A stretch of DNA of 64,000 bases, from NCBI GenBank assembly GCA_018398805.1, contig JAGFBZ010000178.1, positions 1,116,001-1,180,000 of the forward strand. Direction: 5' to 3'. This stretch comes from Hirundichthys speculiger. Its lineage: Eukaryota > Chordata > Actinopteri > Beloniformes > Exocoetidae. Position numbers and translations under genes: made by a program. Below, one piece after another: positions 1 to 10,139 of this stretch (position 1 is the first letter of the stretch; the number at the start of each line of letters is the position of its first letter). The notes under the pieces were generated by a model. The model was not told the DNA's origin and did no database searches. It was given only the letters and a program-made list of their open reading frames with translations.

Positions 1-177
1 GTCACGGTCATCTTCTAAATGTAATGTAGAAGACATTCGTTTAATAGCATAGCGTTAATGTTATAGCGTGTTTTACAAAGAAGAACATAGGCAGTGGCAT
101 AGTTACTTACCAGAGTTACCAGAGGTGATCTTAGCTTGGCTACTGCTGCTGGGTTGAGATTCCATCAGTCCAAAGCA

Positions 178-339
178 TCAAAAACACGACACTCGTTATC
201 TCATGTTGTGTGCGCAAATGTTTCTGCATGTTAGTCGTGTTCCCTCCCGACGCTGTTATCTTCACTTTACAATGACTGCAAGTTGCCTTGTTGCCATCTT
301 TCTTCGGTGAAGTGAAGCCAAACTTTAGAGTGTTTGAAC
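178..339 (-). pseudogene. BED-finger fragment of a hAT transposase
   Basis: Read on the minus strand, this stretch encodes a BED-type zinc finger with the pattern KATCSHCKVKI, then GGNTTNMQKHLRTQH, followed by a stop. The spacing of Cys-x2-Cys and His-x4-His and the GGNTTNM-x-HL core match the DNA-binding finger that starts many hAT (ZBED-like) transposases. Only this exon-sized piece is visible; no catalytic domain follows, so it is a remnant. Sequence to about 560 may belong to the same element, but I cannot place its ends. Confidence 0.6.
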
Positions 340-1188
340 CTGGTGGGCGCCATTGTTGTTTACAACTGCAATACGCGTGCTAAACCGACGTAACTTAATC
401 ACGTAAGTGCTTTCTGGAATTGACTGTGTGTAATTTGCGTAAATTACATGAGATTTGTGCTGGTTGGAATTGATAAGAGAATCGCTAGATAAACTGCCAA
501 ACAATTACATGGAATTAATACACATTTCGATTCCCAATCCTAGTTATAACTTATAACGTATAAAAATATCATCAAATACAGTGAATAACAGCTCTGTAGC
601 TGTGAGGTAAAACTGATTAACTTTAGGTTCTGTAGAATAAACACACAGTTGAAGAAATCCAAGTGCAGCAACTTCCTGATCCTCTAACATATATCTGTAC
701 ACGGAGGAGCATTTCTGTTCCAGAAATAGGTTTTCATTCCATCAGGAGGTTTTTCTGCATATTCATTTATTCACATCTGCAAAGTAGTTTATTTATTCCC
801 AAAAAATTTAAGAGACCTATGTGGTACAGCAAGTTTGACATGAAGGTTTAATTCAGTTATTTTCCCTGACTGATCTGAACATCTAACATGAATTGTTTGA
901 GAACTGTCTAACAGTTGAAAATGATTTTTAACGGTAGTGGATGTGAGAGGAAGTTTATTTAGCGACAGGTATCATTGGGATGATCAGATATAATCTGTCC
1001 AGTCAGTGCTGGGTCTGATCCCAGGTCTGTTTTTAACTGGACATGTCTGAGCAGTGACGATGCTCTGATCCGTTTCCATCTGGCTGAGCCACTAAAGAAC
1101 TGACTGTGATTGTCAGAAGGTGTGCGCGGTGCACTTCAAAATATTTGATGGGTATATTCATGACTGCTCTGACTGTGTGCTCCTCTGC
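340..1188. other. No gene recognised
   Basis: Upstream flank or intron of the NLR-type gene. I see no exon, clear repeat boundary or RNA gene. The short open frames here have no recognisable domain. Confidence 0.5.
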
Positions 1189-1244
1189 CTCAGTGTGGAC
1201 CACAACGAAGAACACTGGGTCAACCCACAGGCTTCAGAATAAGT
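1189..1244 (+). pseudogene. End of the exon preceding PRY/SPRY of the NLR-type gene, frameshifted
   Basis: The frame reads LSVDHNEEHWVNPQ, the hinge that typically precedes the B30.2 module in fish NLR and TRIM-like proteins. It is then thrown into a stop by one extra base near 1231. If that base is ignored, the frame continues as LQNK and ends with a single T at 1244 before a donor GTAAGT. That T joins the first two bases of the next exon to give Tyr, the usual junction (KYACDL). The 5' boundary of the exon is not visible, and upstream LRR or NACHT exons are not recognised in this window. Confidence 0.5.
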
Positions 1245-1315
1245 GTAAGTGTAACTTAACGTCTCTGTTGTTTAACAGGTGAAACTTCATTTAAATCTGG
1301 TCATTTCATTCACAG

Positions 1316-1878
1316 ATGCCTGTGATCTGACGTTTGATCCCAACACTCTGAACAAACACCTCCTCCTGTCTGAGTGCAACAGACAAGTGAGCTGGACAGA
1401 CAAGGAGCAACCCTATCCTGACAGTCCAGAGAGGTTTGACCCGCTCCCTCAGCTGCTCTGTAGAGAAGGACTGACTGGGCGCTGCTACTGGGAGCTGGAG
1501 TGGACTGGGGTTGTGAACGTTGCTGTGGTCTATAAGAGAGTGAAGAGAAAGGGGTGGGACTCTGACATTGACCGGAGTGATGACACTTGGTGTTTCTTTA
1601 AGTATTCGTCAGATGGTTATTCATTCAGAGACAGCCATCACTGTGTTTTTAAACCGGCCCCAGTCATTGACGTCCAAGCTTACCTGGCCAGTCCCAACAG
1701 ACTAGGAGTGTTTCTGGACTGGCCAGGTGGAACCTTGTCTTTCTATCGGCTGTCTGGTGACTCAAAAACTCTGCTTTATACTTTCCACTCCAACTTCACT
1801 GAGCCTCTGTACCCAGCATTCAAGGTTATTGGTGGATCTCTGACCCTGTCTACTGCCAGGAAGCTGAGGATGGAGCAG
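1316..1878 (+). CDS. PRY/SPRY (B30.2) exon of the NLR-type gene
   Basis: The exon starts after TTTCATTCACAG and ends before GTGAGT. It reads ACDLTFDPNTLNKHLLLSE, then SPERFD, GRCYWELEW, RLGVFLDWPGG and LYPAF. These are the standard PRY and SPRY landmarks in order (LDPNTAN, YPDHPERFD, GRHYWEVEW, RVGVYLDW, and the C-terminal PLYPAF). The domain is of full length, with no internal stop. Entry phase is 1 and exit phase is 0, which fits the flanking exons. Its function would be ligand or protein-protein recognition. Confidence 0.9.
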
Positions 1879-1965
1879 GTGAGTGGTTCTGTTTCTTCTT
1901 TCTCACCTGTGTTACAGCTGTGAGTCGCTGGACAAAACTCATTTTAAATGTTCACTTCTTGTCAG

Positions 1966-2024
1966 CAGGCTCCTTCAAGCTTCACACCTGAAGTTAGCAG
2001 AGAAGGAACCGGCGTTTCTTACAG
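1966..2024 (+). CDS. FIIND first small exon
   Basis: This 59-nt exon reads QAPSSFTPEVSREGTGVSY and ends with two codon bases before GTACGA. The motif FTPE...SY is the usual lead-in to FIIND in fish proteins. The acceptor is a tandem NAGNAG (CAGCAG), so the first Gln may be optional. The phase matches both neighbours. Confidence 0.75.
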
Positions 2025-2478
2025 GTACGACATGCAAGCCGCCATTATCCAGGAAACATTGTTAGATATGTCCCCTTCATTACTGAGCCTGGTGGTTTGA
2101 ATCTAATCTGCATCTGAAGACAGAGATGTCATTCAGGAACATTCAAGAAGCAGAGCAGCTTCAGAACTTTATCCAGATCATCACTACAGAGAGAGTTTAC
2201 AGGTTTAATGCAGGTGTCTGCAGGTTTTCCACTTACAGGTTTGTTGTTCCTGAGGTTTGTTTCTCATGAAACTCTTCACTTGTATCTGTGATGTTGAGAT
2301 GGTGCTGCAGGTCCACGGTGGCCATGCTCAGTCTCTGTCCTCCTGGAAACTGCTTGTTGATTTGATTGAATGTGTTGGATGTAGTGATGCCAGAGAGACA
2401 TTAGAAGTTACTGATGGTGGATGAATGGAAGATTGTGAGACAGCAGAATCCTCCATGAAACCATCCTGTGCTGTTCAG

Positions 2479-2693
2479 CTTCAGGTTCCCTGGTTCAGGT
2501 CTGTTCCAGTGCTCTCTGACCGATCTGGTGTTCAACGTGACCCACCAGAGTCAGGTCACATACAGGACTCTGATCTGGGACGAAACTCTCCTGCAGTCGT
2601 CGCACAAGGTGCCTGGAGGACCGCTGTTCAGGATCGAGTGTCCTCAGGACTCTATCAACCAGCTGCACCTCCCACACTGTGAGCCTGAACCTG
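2479..2693 (+). CDS. FIIND ZU5-like exon
   Basis: The frame reads SFRFPGSGLFQCSLTDLVF, YRTLIWDETLLQ, PGGPLFRIECP and LHLPHCEPEP before GTAAGA. The FQCS..GLVF, WDE.LL, AGPLF.I.CP and LHLPHCE blocks are hallmarks of the N-terminal (ZU5) half of FIIND. There is no internal stop. Exit phase is 1. Confidence 0.88.
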
Positions 2694-2790
2694 GTAAGAA
2701 CCCGACTCTGTGGGAGATCAAACAACAGCAAACAGTATTGAGCCTGAGTGGAAGGAGGATCTCACAGGGAACCTGTTTCTGTTTCCACAG

Positions 2791-3056
2791 CTCTGCTGTC
2801 TGAAAGCCTCTCTGTTGTCCACATCACTGACGACGGCATGAACATCATCCAGCCGCTGGAGATCACAGGAACCCACGTGGTGGTGGACGTCCCTCATCTT
2901 TCTGCGTTTGGCATCGTGAAGGACGTCATCAAGTGGTTTCAAAATCTGATGACACAGCCGATTCGTGGCCAAACCCTGCTGTTCCTGAGACGTGTCCAGT
3001 TAGCGCGCTACATCCTCAGTGTGATTCTGCTGCCGAGCAACGTGCCTCTGCAAGAT
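2791..3056 (+). CDS. FIIND exon spanning the autoproteolysis region
   Basis: The exon follows TTTCCACAG and reads SLSVVHITDDGMNIIQPLEI, THVVVDVPHLSAFGIV, PIRGQTLLFLRRV and ILLPSNVPLQD. The block HVTDDGM...PLEI...THV.V.VPHLSAFG is the ZU5/UPA junction of FIIND. By alignment to human NLRP1, the His of VVHITDD sits at the catalytic His position, and the Ser of PHLSAFG sits at the cleavage Ser, here preceded by Leu instead of Phe. The donor is the less usual GTACAG. Phases are 1 in and 0 out. Confidence 0.88.
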
Positions 3057-3161
3057 GTACAGCATTCTCACCTCTAATTTATAGAGTCGCCTCTCCATTA
3101 ATGAACATTTAATCACCACAGACGTTGTGCTGCTTTTCTCTCTTAAATCGTTGCACTAGAC

Positions 3162-3370
3162 CAGGAGTCTCAAATCAGTCCTGGAGGGCCGCTGTCCTGC
3201 AGGTTTTAGATGTTCCCCTCCTCCTACACACCCTGATACACCTGACTGTGTCATTAACAGACATGTGCCAAGATGATGACGGCCATTAATCAGGATCAGG
3301 TGTGTTGAAGCAGGGAAACATGCAGAACCTGCAGGACAGCGGCCCTCCAGGACCGACTCTGGAGACCCTG
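3162..3370. mobile_element. hAT-type MITE, 209 bp, TSD CACTAGAC
   Basis: The ends are inverted copies of each other (CAGGAGTCTC...AGTCCTGGAGGGCC against the complement of the right end, CAGGGTCTCC...GGTCCTGGAGGGCC), and the interior is largely palindromic. An identical 8-bp direct repeat CACTAGAC flanks it at 3154-3161 and 3371-3378. Terminal CAGGG and an 8-bp target duplication are hAT features. It lies in an intron of the NLR-type gene and has no coding capacity. Confidence 0.85.
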
Positions 3371-3629
3371 CACTAGACTGTAAACACAGTCAAGTGGAGA
3401 AGAGAGTACAGCCTTGAGTGTGAAGGTTTCACATAGAGCCTCAGATGAACAGGCATTAAATGAAGGTGAATCCAACATCCCATTTACAACAGCTCCTGAA
3501 TGTCTCACCTGATTATTTATTCATTAAAAGCTAAAAGACAGAAGTCCTGTCAATAACAGCCAGGTAATTAAATACACTTCACATGTAAGCTCCTCCATGT
3601 CTCTACTGTCTGGAGCCTGAATTAACATA

Positions 3630-4450
3630 ATGCCAATGAGGAAAGACATCAGCAATGATTTTAGAGAAGCAGGCGTTGCAGCTTGCCAGTGTGGAGAAAC
3701 TATCAGACAGATTCAGAACAATTTGGAGTCCATCGTTGTCCAGTAAAAAATGATTTCCAGAAGTGAAAAACATTCAAGACCATTATCAATGTTCCCAGGA
3801 GTGGAACATCTCAGCAGGTTCATCCCAAGGTCAGACTCTGCAATGTTCAGAGAAATTGTTAAACAAAAAAATGACAAAAAACCTGAAGCTACATCTCAAA
3901 CTCTGCAGGCCTCACTGAGCATGTTACATGTTAAAGAATGATAAAGTTGATGACAATGTCATAAGAAAGACCGGAGGAAAGCCTCTTCTCATAGGAGCAC
4001 AGCTGAGGTTTGCAAAGTTTGCATCTGAATAAACCACAATACCTCTGAAACAAAGCTATTAGGTCAGACAGGATCAAAGTGGAGATGTTTGGTCATAAAG
4101 CACATGGAGAAAAGCAAACCCAGACATGTCCCGCCTCCTGTCAAGCACAGTGATGGAAGCATCATGATACGGGTTCTGAATACGAGAGGACTCCTGCAGC
4201 TAATGTGAGGCCACCTGTCTGACAGCTAAAGATCAGCTTAAATCTGGTCATGCAGCAGGACAATGATCCCAAACACCACAGCTAATCTACATCAAAGCGG
4301 CTGAAATAGGAAAAGAATGGAGATGTTGCAGCAGAACCTTCAGAGAGTTCTGCACAAGCAAATGACTGCAAACTGGACTGGAGTAAAGAAACATCCTCCA
4401 CAGTGTAAGAGACTGATAAAATCCAGAGAACACAACTGCTTTAAGTTGTC
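3630..4450 (+). pseudogene. Decayed Tc1-like transposon copy
   Basis: Broken plus-strand pieces resemble a Tc1-like transposase and its leader: a helix-turn-helix-like start, a block ending in ATSQTLQASLSMLHVKE, a decayed GSPLL..TQLRFAKFAS block, then PPVKHSDGSIMI and QQDNDPKH. The last pieces correspond to the VKHGGGSIM and QQDNDPKHT motifs around the second catalytic Asp. Stops and frameshifts run throughout, and I could not define the terminal inverted repeats. It lies within the intron between 3057 and 4675. Confidence 0.6.
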
Positions 4451-4675
4451 GCTGCTGACGGTGGATCTACAAGTTTTGAAGTCATGGGATGTAGTTAGAT
4501 TTTCCCACAATGCTTCTGCATCTTGGCTCAGTTTTTGTGAAATCGCATCCATAAATAGAACCTTCGAACTAAAAGAGGGTGTACTGTCTTCTTCACAAGT
4601 GAACATGTTTTTTGACATTGAAGCCTGAAAAAAGGAGCCTAAAACGAACTTTTTGTCTGTTTGTTTTGACTGAAG

Positions 4676-4792
4676 GTGAAAGTGCAGCATACCAGCTCTG
4701 AGTTCATCCAGGCCCCATCCTTCTGTCTCTTCCACAGAGACCAAACTTACAGCCTCCTGACTGACCCGGGAGGATTCAGAGTTCAGCCCACG
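4676..4792 (+). CDS. FIIND UPA exon 1
   Basis: It starts after TTTTGACTGAAG and reads VKVQHTSSEFIQAPSFCLF, then TYSLLTDPGGFRVQPT before GTGAGT. The pattern (S..FI..PS...L.....YSL......RVQP) is that of the UPA subdomain. Both phases are 0. Confidence 0.75.
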
Positions 4793-4891
4793 GTGAGTCT
4801 GAGCCTCAGCTCCTGCTGCCAGAGACTACGAGGCTGGATACCTCTGACCATCAACATGTTCACCAATCACACCACTCCATTTGATTTCCAG

Positions 4892-5034
4892 ACTACTCAG
4901 TTCTTTGGAAACTATGGACCAAATTACCATTCGACGTTTGAGATCCGTATACCAGGAGAGCACAGAGGAGCTGACTGTGATCGTACAGGACTGGGAGAAA
5001 ACCCCTGTCTGGGAGTACAGCCTCTGTCTGCCAG
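4892..5034 (+). pseudogene. FIIND UPA exon 2 with a one-base frameshift
   Basis: The exon follows TTTGATTTCCAG. The first frame gives FFGNYGPNYHSTFEIR, and a second frame gives YQESTEELTVIVQDW and TPVWEYSLCLPG before GTAAGA. Together these are the continuous UPA motif GPNYHPTFE-R...STEE.TL.V.D. The frame change lies at about 4949 and amounts to one extra base. With it removed, the exon joins both neighbours in phase. It may be a real disabling lesion or a sequence error. Confidence 0.75.
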
Positions 5035-6941
5035 GTAAGAAAACATCCGTTTGTAGACGGGGAGTTTCAAAGTCAGGGTTTGTGAGCTGCAGGACAGAGA
5101 TGAAGCAACGTCACCAAGGCAGAGATACTGGCTGTTTTCACGGCCAGAATCCCAGAACTCAGTGGACTCAAAAGTGAACCAGTTCATTCAGCTGAACTGA
5201 ACTGGACCCAAACCAGTTCATTATTCATTTAGTGAGAAATGGTGTTATGATGTGGTGCAACTAAGCTCAAAATGAATATGGGAAATAAAAAAATGAAGTA
5301 AAAATAAAGGTGCCTGGTTGAAATCATCACAAATGCATCGGAGCGTTGTGTTTGTCGCCTGGCAACAGCTGTCGGGATGATGTCCATCTGCAGCATCAGC
5401 AGGTAGCACAGATGTGTTGTCTCATTCGACAGCATGGATGGTGGCTGGGATGCAGTAGTGCAACATCTGGGGTGCAGAGGTGCTCCTCCAGTCACATGTC
5501 CAGGATGTCCAGGACATCTGTCATCGAGCTCTGCAGTTGCTCCGCCCACTTCTGTCAGTCTGGCTGAAGTCTTGTGTCCACCTGTAGCACCTGAAAAAAG
5601 GGGCGGCGGCCGCTTTGCTAGTGAGCAGGAAGTGAATTTAACTGCAGTTCCTCGACTGTCCACTGGGGGCTGGCTCCTAAATCTCCACTGACCTCCACGT
5701 TCAAATGTCCCAACAGACACGTTTCAACAGAAATTCATGTTTTTACAGCCCAGTTTAAAAAAACTGTGTTGTTTTCCACAGATGGAGTTGAAATCTATGC
5801 AAACTGATTTTTTTTTGTCTCACATCAGGTAAAATGATGTGAAGCAACAAATTGGTGAATAATTCAGGGATTAGTCTCTTGGTTGACAGCAGGCATCGTT
5901 AATGTTCTGCTACTTACTGCTTAGCAATGTCTTGACCTCTGAGCTGTGAATCAGGACCTAATAGTGCAAATTCATTCTTATTTTACAGAGAACCCATTTT
6001 GTTGTGCTGTTAATTGTACCAGCAGACCGCTGCGACTGACTGGGGTTGACCGGGTCTCCAGTCTAACTCAGTTGGAGGTGTGTTTGGCTTAGCTGTTGGC
6101 AGACCCAACAGTTCGGCTGATGTCTTTAGATGTTGCTTATACGTCCGTGTATCCACATAATCTTATTACCTCACGATGCTAGGTTTCAGTTAGCTGCTTT
6201 CAAGGTCTCTGCTTGTTATCTTTGGGGCTCGTTTGTACATTTTGCACCAAAGCACTTACAGACTCATCAAGTAACCACCACCAAACTAAAATCTTGGTCC
6301 CACCAAGAACGTAAGTGGCTTTTCTGCAGTTTTGCTCCGTCCTCAGCGCGACCTCAGGTCCACCAGGAGCATTTCAGAAGCCAAGTATATCTGAGCGCTG
6401 CCTGCTTAGCTGGATTTATGACATTATGAGTTTCTCAATGTTTCCAGACTCATGTGTGAATCATAGTGATCTCATTTATAGCCGTATTGATGGTGTGAGT
6501 GGTGCCAAAAAATATGAGATAAGTGGTGTCAAAAAAGTGCTTTTTGGTTCATAAAATGAGCCTTTTCCCTTCCGTTGTTCAAATCACTAATAAAACTGTC
6601 AGAGTGAGAGGTTAGTTACTTGACATGTATCTTTAGTGGAGCAGATCCCAGGGCTTCTGGCAGGACCGCTCTCATTGGCCAGAACGGCTGTGATTCATGG
6701 CTGCTGGAGCGGCTCATCTTATCCTGGAGACCAGATAATCATGAACATCAGTGATCATCATCAAGAGCAGCATTTTTGCCTCTGTAGAAGTCTTAATGCA
6801 ATGCAACAATATAGAAACACTGTGGAAGATTGACAGAGTTGGTAAGAACCGCTACACGCTGGGAGCCAGAAGCAGACAGTGAAATCAGATTCTTCTACGT
6901 GAATTTAGTCACTGATTGTTGAATCTAATTTCTGTCTCCAG
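5035..6941. other. Intron of the NLR-type gene, no recognised element
   Basis: This is the last intron before the CARD exon. I see short open frames without domain similarity and no repeat with clear ends. A GCGGCGGCCGC patch lies near 5604. Confidence 0.4.
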
Positions 6942-7270
6942 TTTCTCCGTCATCTTCCTCTCAAGCTGAGAACCGTCCTCATTTGGGCAGCAGCTCATCA
7001 GCGGCTGAGAAGCTGGAAATCATTCGGCCGAAGTTCGTCGATCAAGTGTCGTGTCCTGTCCTGGATAAACTACTGGATGAACTGCAGCACTGCAGAGTGA
7101 TAACTGATGCTGAGGCGGAGGCTTGCAGACCCAAGCCCAGAGCAGACAAAGCTCGAGATGTCATCGACTTGGTGAGGAAGAAGGGAGGAGAAGCTAGTTC
7201 CAAGATGATCAAGGCTTTCGTTGCCAACGATCCACACCTGAGCAAGGAGTTTGGGTTACCCTCTTCTTAA
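6942..7270 (+). CDS. CARD exon, C-terminus of the NLR-type gene
   Basis: After TTTCTGTCTCCAG, a Ser-rich linker (VSPSSSSQAENRP) leads into a CARD of about 85 residues. The helices read KLEIIRPKFVDQVS, VLDKLLDELQ, ITDAEAEACR, RADKARDVIDLVRKKGGEAS, KMIKAFVANDPHLSKEFGL, and a TAA ends the frame at 7268-7270. The RADKARD.ID.VR.KG.EAS block is typical of CARDs in fish ASC, NLRP1 and caspase-1-like proteins. It would bind an ASC or caspase-1 CARD. Confidence 0.9.
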
Positions 7271-7900
7271 GGTGCAACCTCAGTCCTGGACAGATGACAG
7301 AGTTCATTCTAGATGTTTTAATCACACAAGGCATGATGATGTATAAACATGCTGATCAGGTTCATCTTTGGGTCTATAAAACCTAAAAAACCTAAAAAAC
7401 CCTTAAAAAACCTAATTCCAGCATCAGGAGTCAGGAGACCATCAGAGGTGAAGGCATTAGAAGAACATGATGAGTCCCAGAGAAGCAGAACTAATGACCA
7501 GCTGCTGTGTTGAAACAACGCTGCTCTCAGCTGAGACCAAAGACCTCCACCTTTGTTGTTTCACCATTATAAATCACATTTCACTGTGAAACTCCTCTTC
7601 ACTCATGCCATCTCAAGTCTCTGTGACAGATCAGAATCTATCTTGGTCATGTTTGTTCATTTGTCAAAGTGAAAACATGTGGGATGACTTAAAGTCTTTG
7701 TAAATGTCTGCAGACGTCTCAGACAGAGCAGGACTGATACGATGAACTGATGGAATAGATGTTTGATGTCATATGTGTTTCTGCTGAGAACAGTGCTTTT
7801 ATTGTTAATATTGACTTTTCCATGTATTGAACCTTGAAAAATGATATCAGGACCACTTTTATCTTTTTGGATTCACTTGGGACCTTGTTTGGACAGTCTT
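7271..7900. other. 3' flank / probable 3' UTR, no other element seen
   Basis: This follows the CARD stop. It holds a short A-rich repeat of AAAACCTA units near 7380-7420. I see no AATAAA close to the stop. Confidence 0.4.
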
Positions 7901-7904
7901 ATGA

Positions 7905-8375
7905 AATGTAACGTTTATTTTCGTCCAGAGTTGCATTAATTTGTCTTCAACATGGTGGACTGATGATGGGAGAGTCTGACTACTGTGTCAAGTCTTCTGC
8001 AGCTCATCCCAGACTCTCAAGGGTTTTCAGGTCTGGACTCAGGCGCTCAGTCCATCTGTGTAGATGATGTCTCCAGTTCCCTGAAAGGCTCTCTGAGCCT
8101 CATGAATGCCACTGATGGAAAAACCTGCTCACTCAGGTCAGTCAAGCAGTCAGCTGAGCTCATTTCTTTGGACGCAACATTGCTGAACCTGGAACTGACG
8201 CAGAAACATCTCCAGATCATGACACCATCACCACAGGTTGACGTGTTGGGAAGGAGACTTGATTCATCACATGTTAATGATGTTCCCATCACTCTGGAGC
8301 AGAGTGAATCTGGACTCAGATCACATGATCTCTTATCTCTTTACGTTCCTCCACAGTCCAATTTTTATCGTTCAT
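7905..8375 (-). pseudogene. Possible decayed Tc1-type repeat
   Basis: The phrases around 7995-8040 (CAGCTCATCCCAGACTCTC, then GGGTTTTCAGGTCTGGACTC) look like the antisense of the C-terminal part of a Tc1-family transposase, a common fish repeat. The rest is too diverged to translate cleanly and no termini are seen. Recognition is by resemblance only. Confidence 0.3.
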
Positions 8376-9559
8376 AGTCACATCTGTCCAAAAGTTGTAT
8401 TTTGGCTTTAAAAATAAAAAAAAACCTTCGAGACTTTCCCTATGACTATGCTTTTCTTATGAGGTGAACAAACAATAGTGTTAAACTTCTGGTTGTAATA
8501 GTTTGTGTTGCTCATGAGCACTAGAGGAACCAGAATAAAAGCTTGAAGTGCAGCTGTCTCCCTCTGCTGGTGAAACTGCGCCACTGCACCGCTGTTGGAC
8601 TTCTGTCTGGCTCCCATCACACCACTCAGCTCTCATGTCACCGTTTTTAAACATGTTACATCTGAAGTTTATCAGACAACAGCAGCATTTTATAAGGGGA
8701 CTCAGGGCTTCAGCAATACAGTCGCATCTGCAGCTTTCAGCACTGAAATGTTTGAGATTCGGACCAGAAGAGGGGGAGAAATTTACAAGTTGGGCATATA
8801 GATCAACAACGCCAATTGGGAGCCATGACCCAACGAGTTAAATTTACACGTGAACAGACTGAATGCTACAAAACCATCAACTTTTTATTAACAATTTAAC
8901 ACATTGTCCCATTTGAAAGTCCCTCTTCAGGCATGCTACTAGATCCCTGAGGGAAAGAAAGAGGTGCAAGGTGCTCAAATGCTCAGTTATTCCACAGAGA
9001 GAACATGCAACGCCACCAAATCAAACAGATTAATAATAGAATAATGTAGAATAATGTAGAATAATGTATTCATGAAACCCAAATAAAAAGATCAGTTATA
9101 AAATAAAGCGTTTGTGTTTTGTGTTATAAATACTTACATAGTTTTGACTGTCTCTGCGTCTCCCTCTGGTGGTTCACAGCTGTAACTGCATCGGTCAGAA
9201 TCTGCATCAACATGGTAGAAATCTGTGTTAAAGAATACATTTATCAACCAAGACAGCAGTATTAATATTATGAGTCTTTACACTGTCATGTAGAAATAAA
9301 CAAGAGAACCAACACAGTAACTGATCTCTTCTATGGTTTAAATTTAAATGTGAATTACAATTACTTAAATAGGATCCATTTTTCTTGTTATGAAACAATC
9401 AGGTGTAAATATTGGAATGATAATCACCACAGAAATATTCTTATTTATTTATTTATAATTTCCATAAAAGAAAAAAGTTCAAAAGGTCAATTTTTTTTCT
9501 TTAACAAAGTTTGTGTTTCATTAGTCTGAACCATTGACTTTATTCTGAACTGGTAGTTT
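8376..9559. other. AT-rich intergenic sequence, no gene seen
   Basis: It contains short direct repeats of AGAATAATGT at about 9047-9067 and the phrase TCTCCCTCTGGTGG near 9160, which resembles the motif listed for the tandem repeat that follows. No coding or RNA feature is visible. Confidence 0.4.
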
Positions 9560-9587
9560 GATGACTGGTGAGTTTTATGTCCATAGA

Positions 9588-9601
9588 CTGCCCTCTTGTG
9601 G
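9588..9601 (-). promoter_or_regulatory. CTCF-like motif in repeat unit
   Basis: The minus strand reads CCACAAGAGGGCAG, close to the CTCF core CCASYAGRKGGCAS. It is repeated at the same place in the next units. Confidence 0.4.
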
Positions 9602-10080
9602 TCAGAGCATAAAACTACAATTTATCTTTAAATTTTATTAGAACGTTACTGTCATTTATTAGTTTATCTCACGTTTCTTTCGTAGATTAGGGACTGTACT
9701 TACATATGAGCAAGAACTCAAAATTATTTTCCCCCTAAAACTTCTATTATAATTTAAATATTTAACAAGAGGACTGACGTTGCTACATCAGAACCTAATA
9801 AACAGCCAGCTAGTGCTTTTACACAATTACTGTCGTGGTTTTAGTAGTTGTACTTGAGATTGGTGGACTCTAATTTGACTTCTTGGTTAACCTTTTCAGT
9901 TAACGTGTTTAGGTCATCAGTATTTCCTGCTAATTTGCCATAAAAACAGAAGAATCCATGATATGTTGCTATTGTTAAACACGGCGAAAGTTTGAGACTT
10001 TTATTTTGAAGAGCTTTAAAGGAAGTGTCTGACATATGTAATTCCTCTAACTTTACAGACACTATAGTTACGACATGTTG

Positions 10081-10094
10081 CCACTAGATGGCAG
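10081..10094 (+). promoter_or_regulatory. CTCF-like motif in repeat unit
   Basis: CCACTAGATGGCAG matches the CTCF core CCASYAGRKGGCAS at every position. It lies about 30 bases before an oppositely oriented copy. Confidence 0.5.
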
Positions 10095-10125
10095 AAGACA
10101 GATCTTCTCAATCTACAAAGACAGA

Positions 10126-10139
10126 CTGCCCTCTTGTGG
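10126..10139 (-). promoter_or_regulatory. CTCF-like motif in repeat unit
   Basis: The minus strand reads CCACAAGAGGGCAG. It pairs with the forward motif at 10081. Confidence 0.4.

Larger units (their letters stand above)
1316..7270 (+). pseudogene. NLR-type gene 3' half: PRY/SPRY - FIIND - CARD (NLRP1/CARD8-like architecture)
   Basis: The exons at 1316-1878, 1966-2024, 2479-2693, 2791-3056, 4676-4792, 4892-5034 and 6942-7270 are bounded by AG and GT sites, and their phases agree. They encode about 563 residues in the order PRY/SPRY (B30.2), ZU5-like and UPA-like halves of FIIND, then CARD. FIIND-CARD proteins are cytosolic inflammasome sensors: FIIND cleaves itself, and the released C-terminal UPA-CARD fragment recruits caspase-1. 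The B30.2 domain would serve for recognition or protein binding. Two single-base frameshifts (near 1231 and 4949) break the model, so I call it a pseudogene, but everything else is well preserved and sequence errors or an allele remain possible. A NACHT-LRR part would have to lie to the left of the window. Confidence 0.75.

Noticed and set aside
663..851. 62-codon plus-strand frame
   Set aside because: No domain, no splice context and no start context of note.
6130..6554. Overlapping plus-strand frames of 99 and 79 codons in the NLR intron
   Set aside because: Two frames overlap without any recognisable motif; likely chance.
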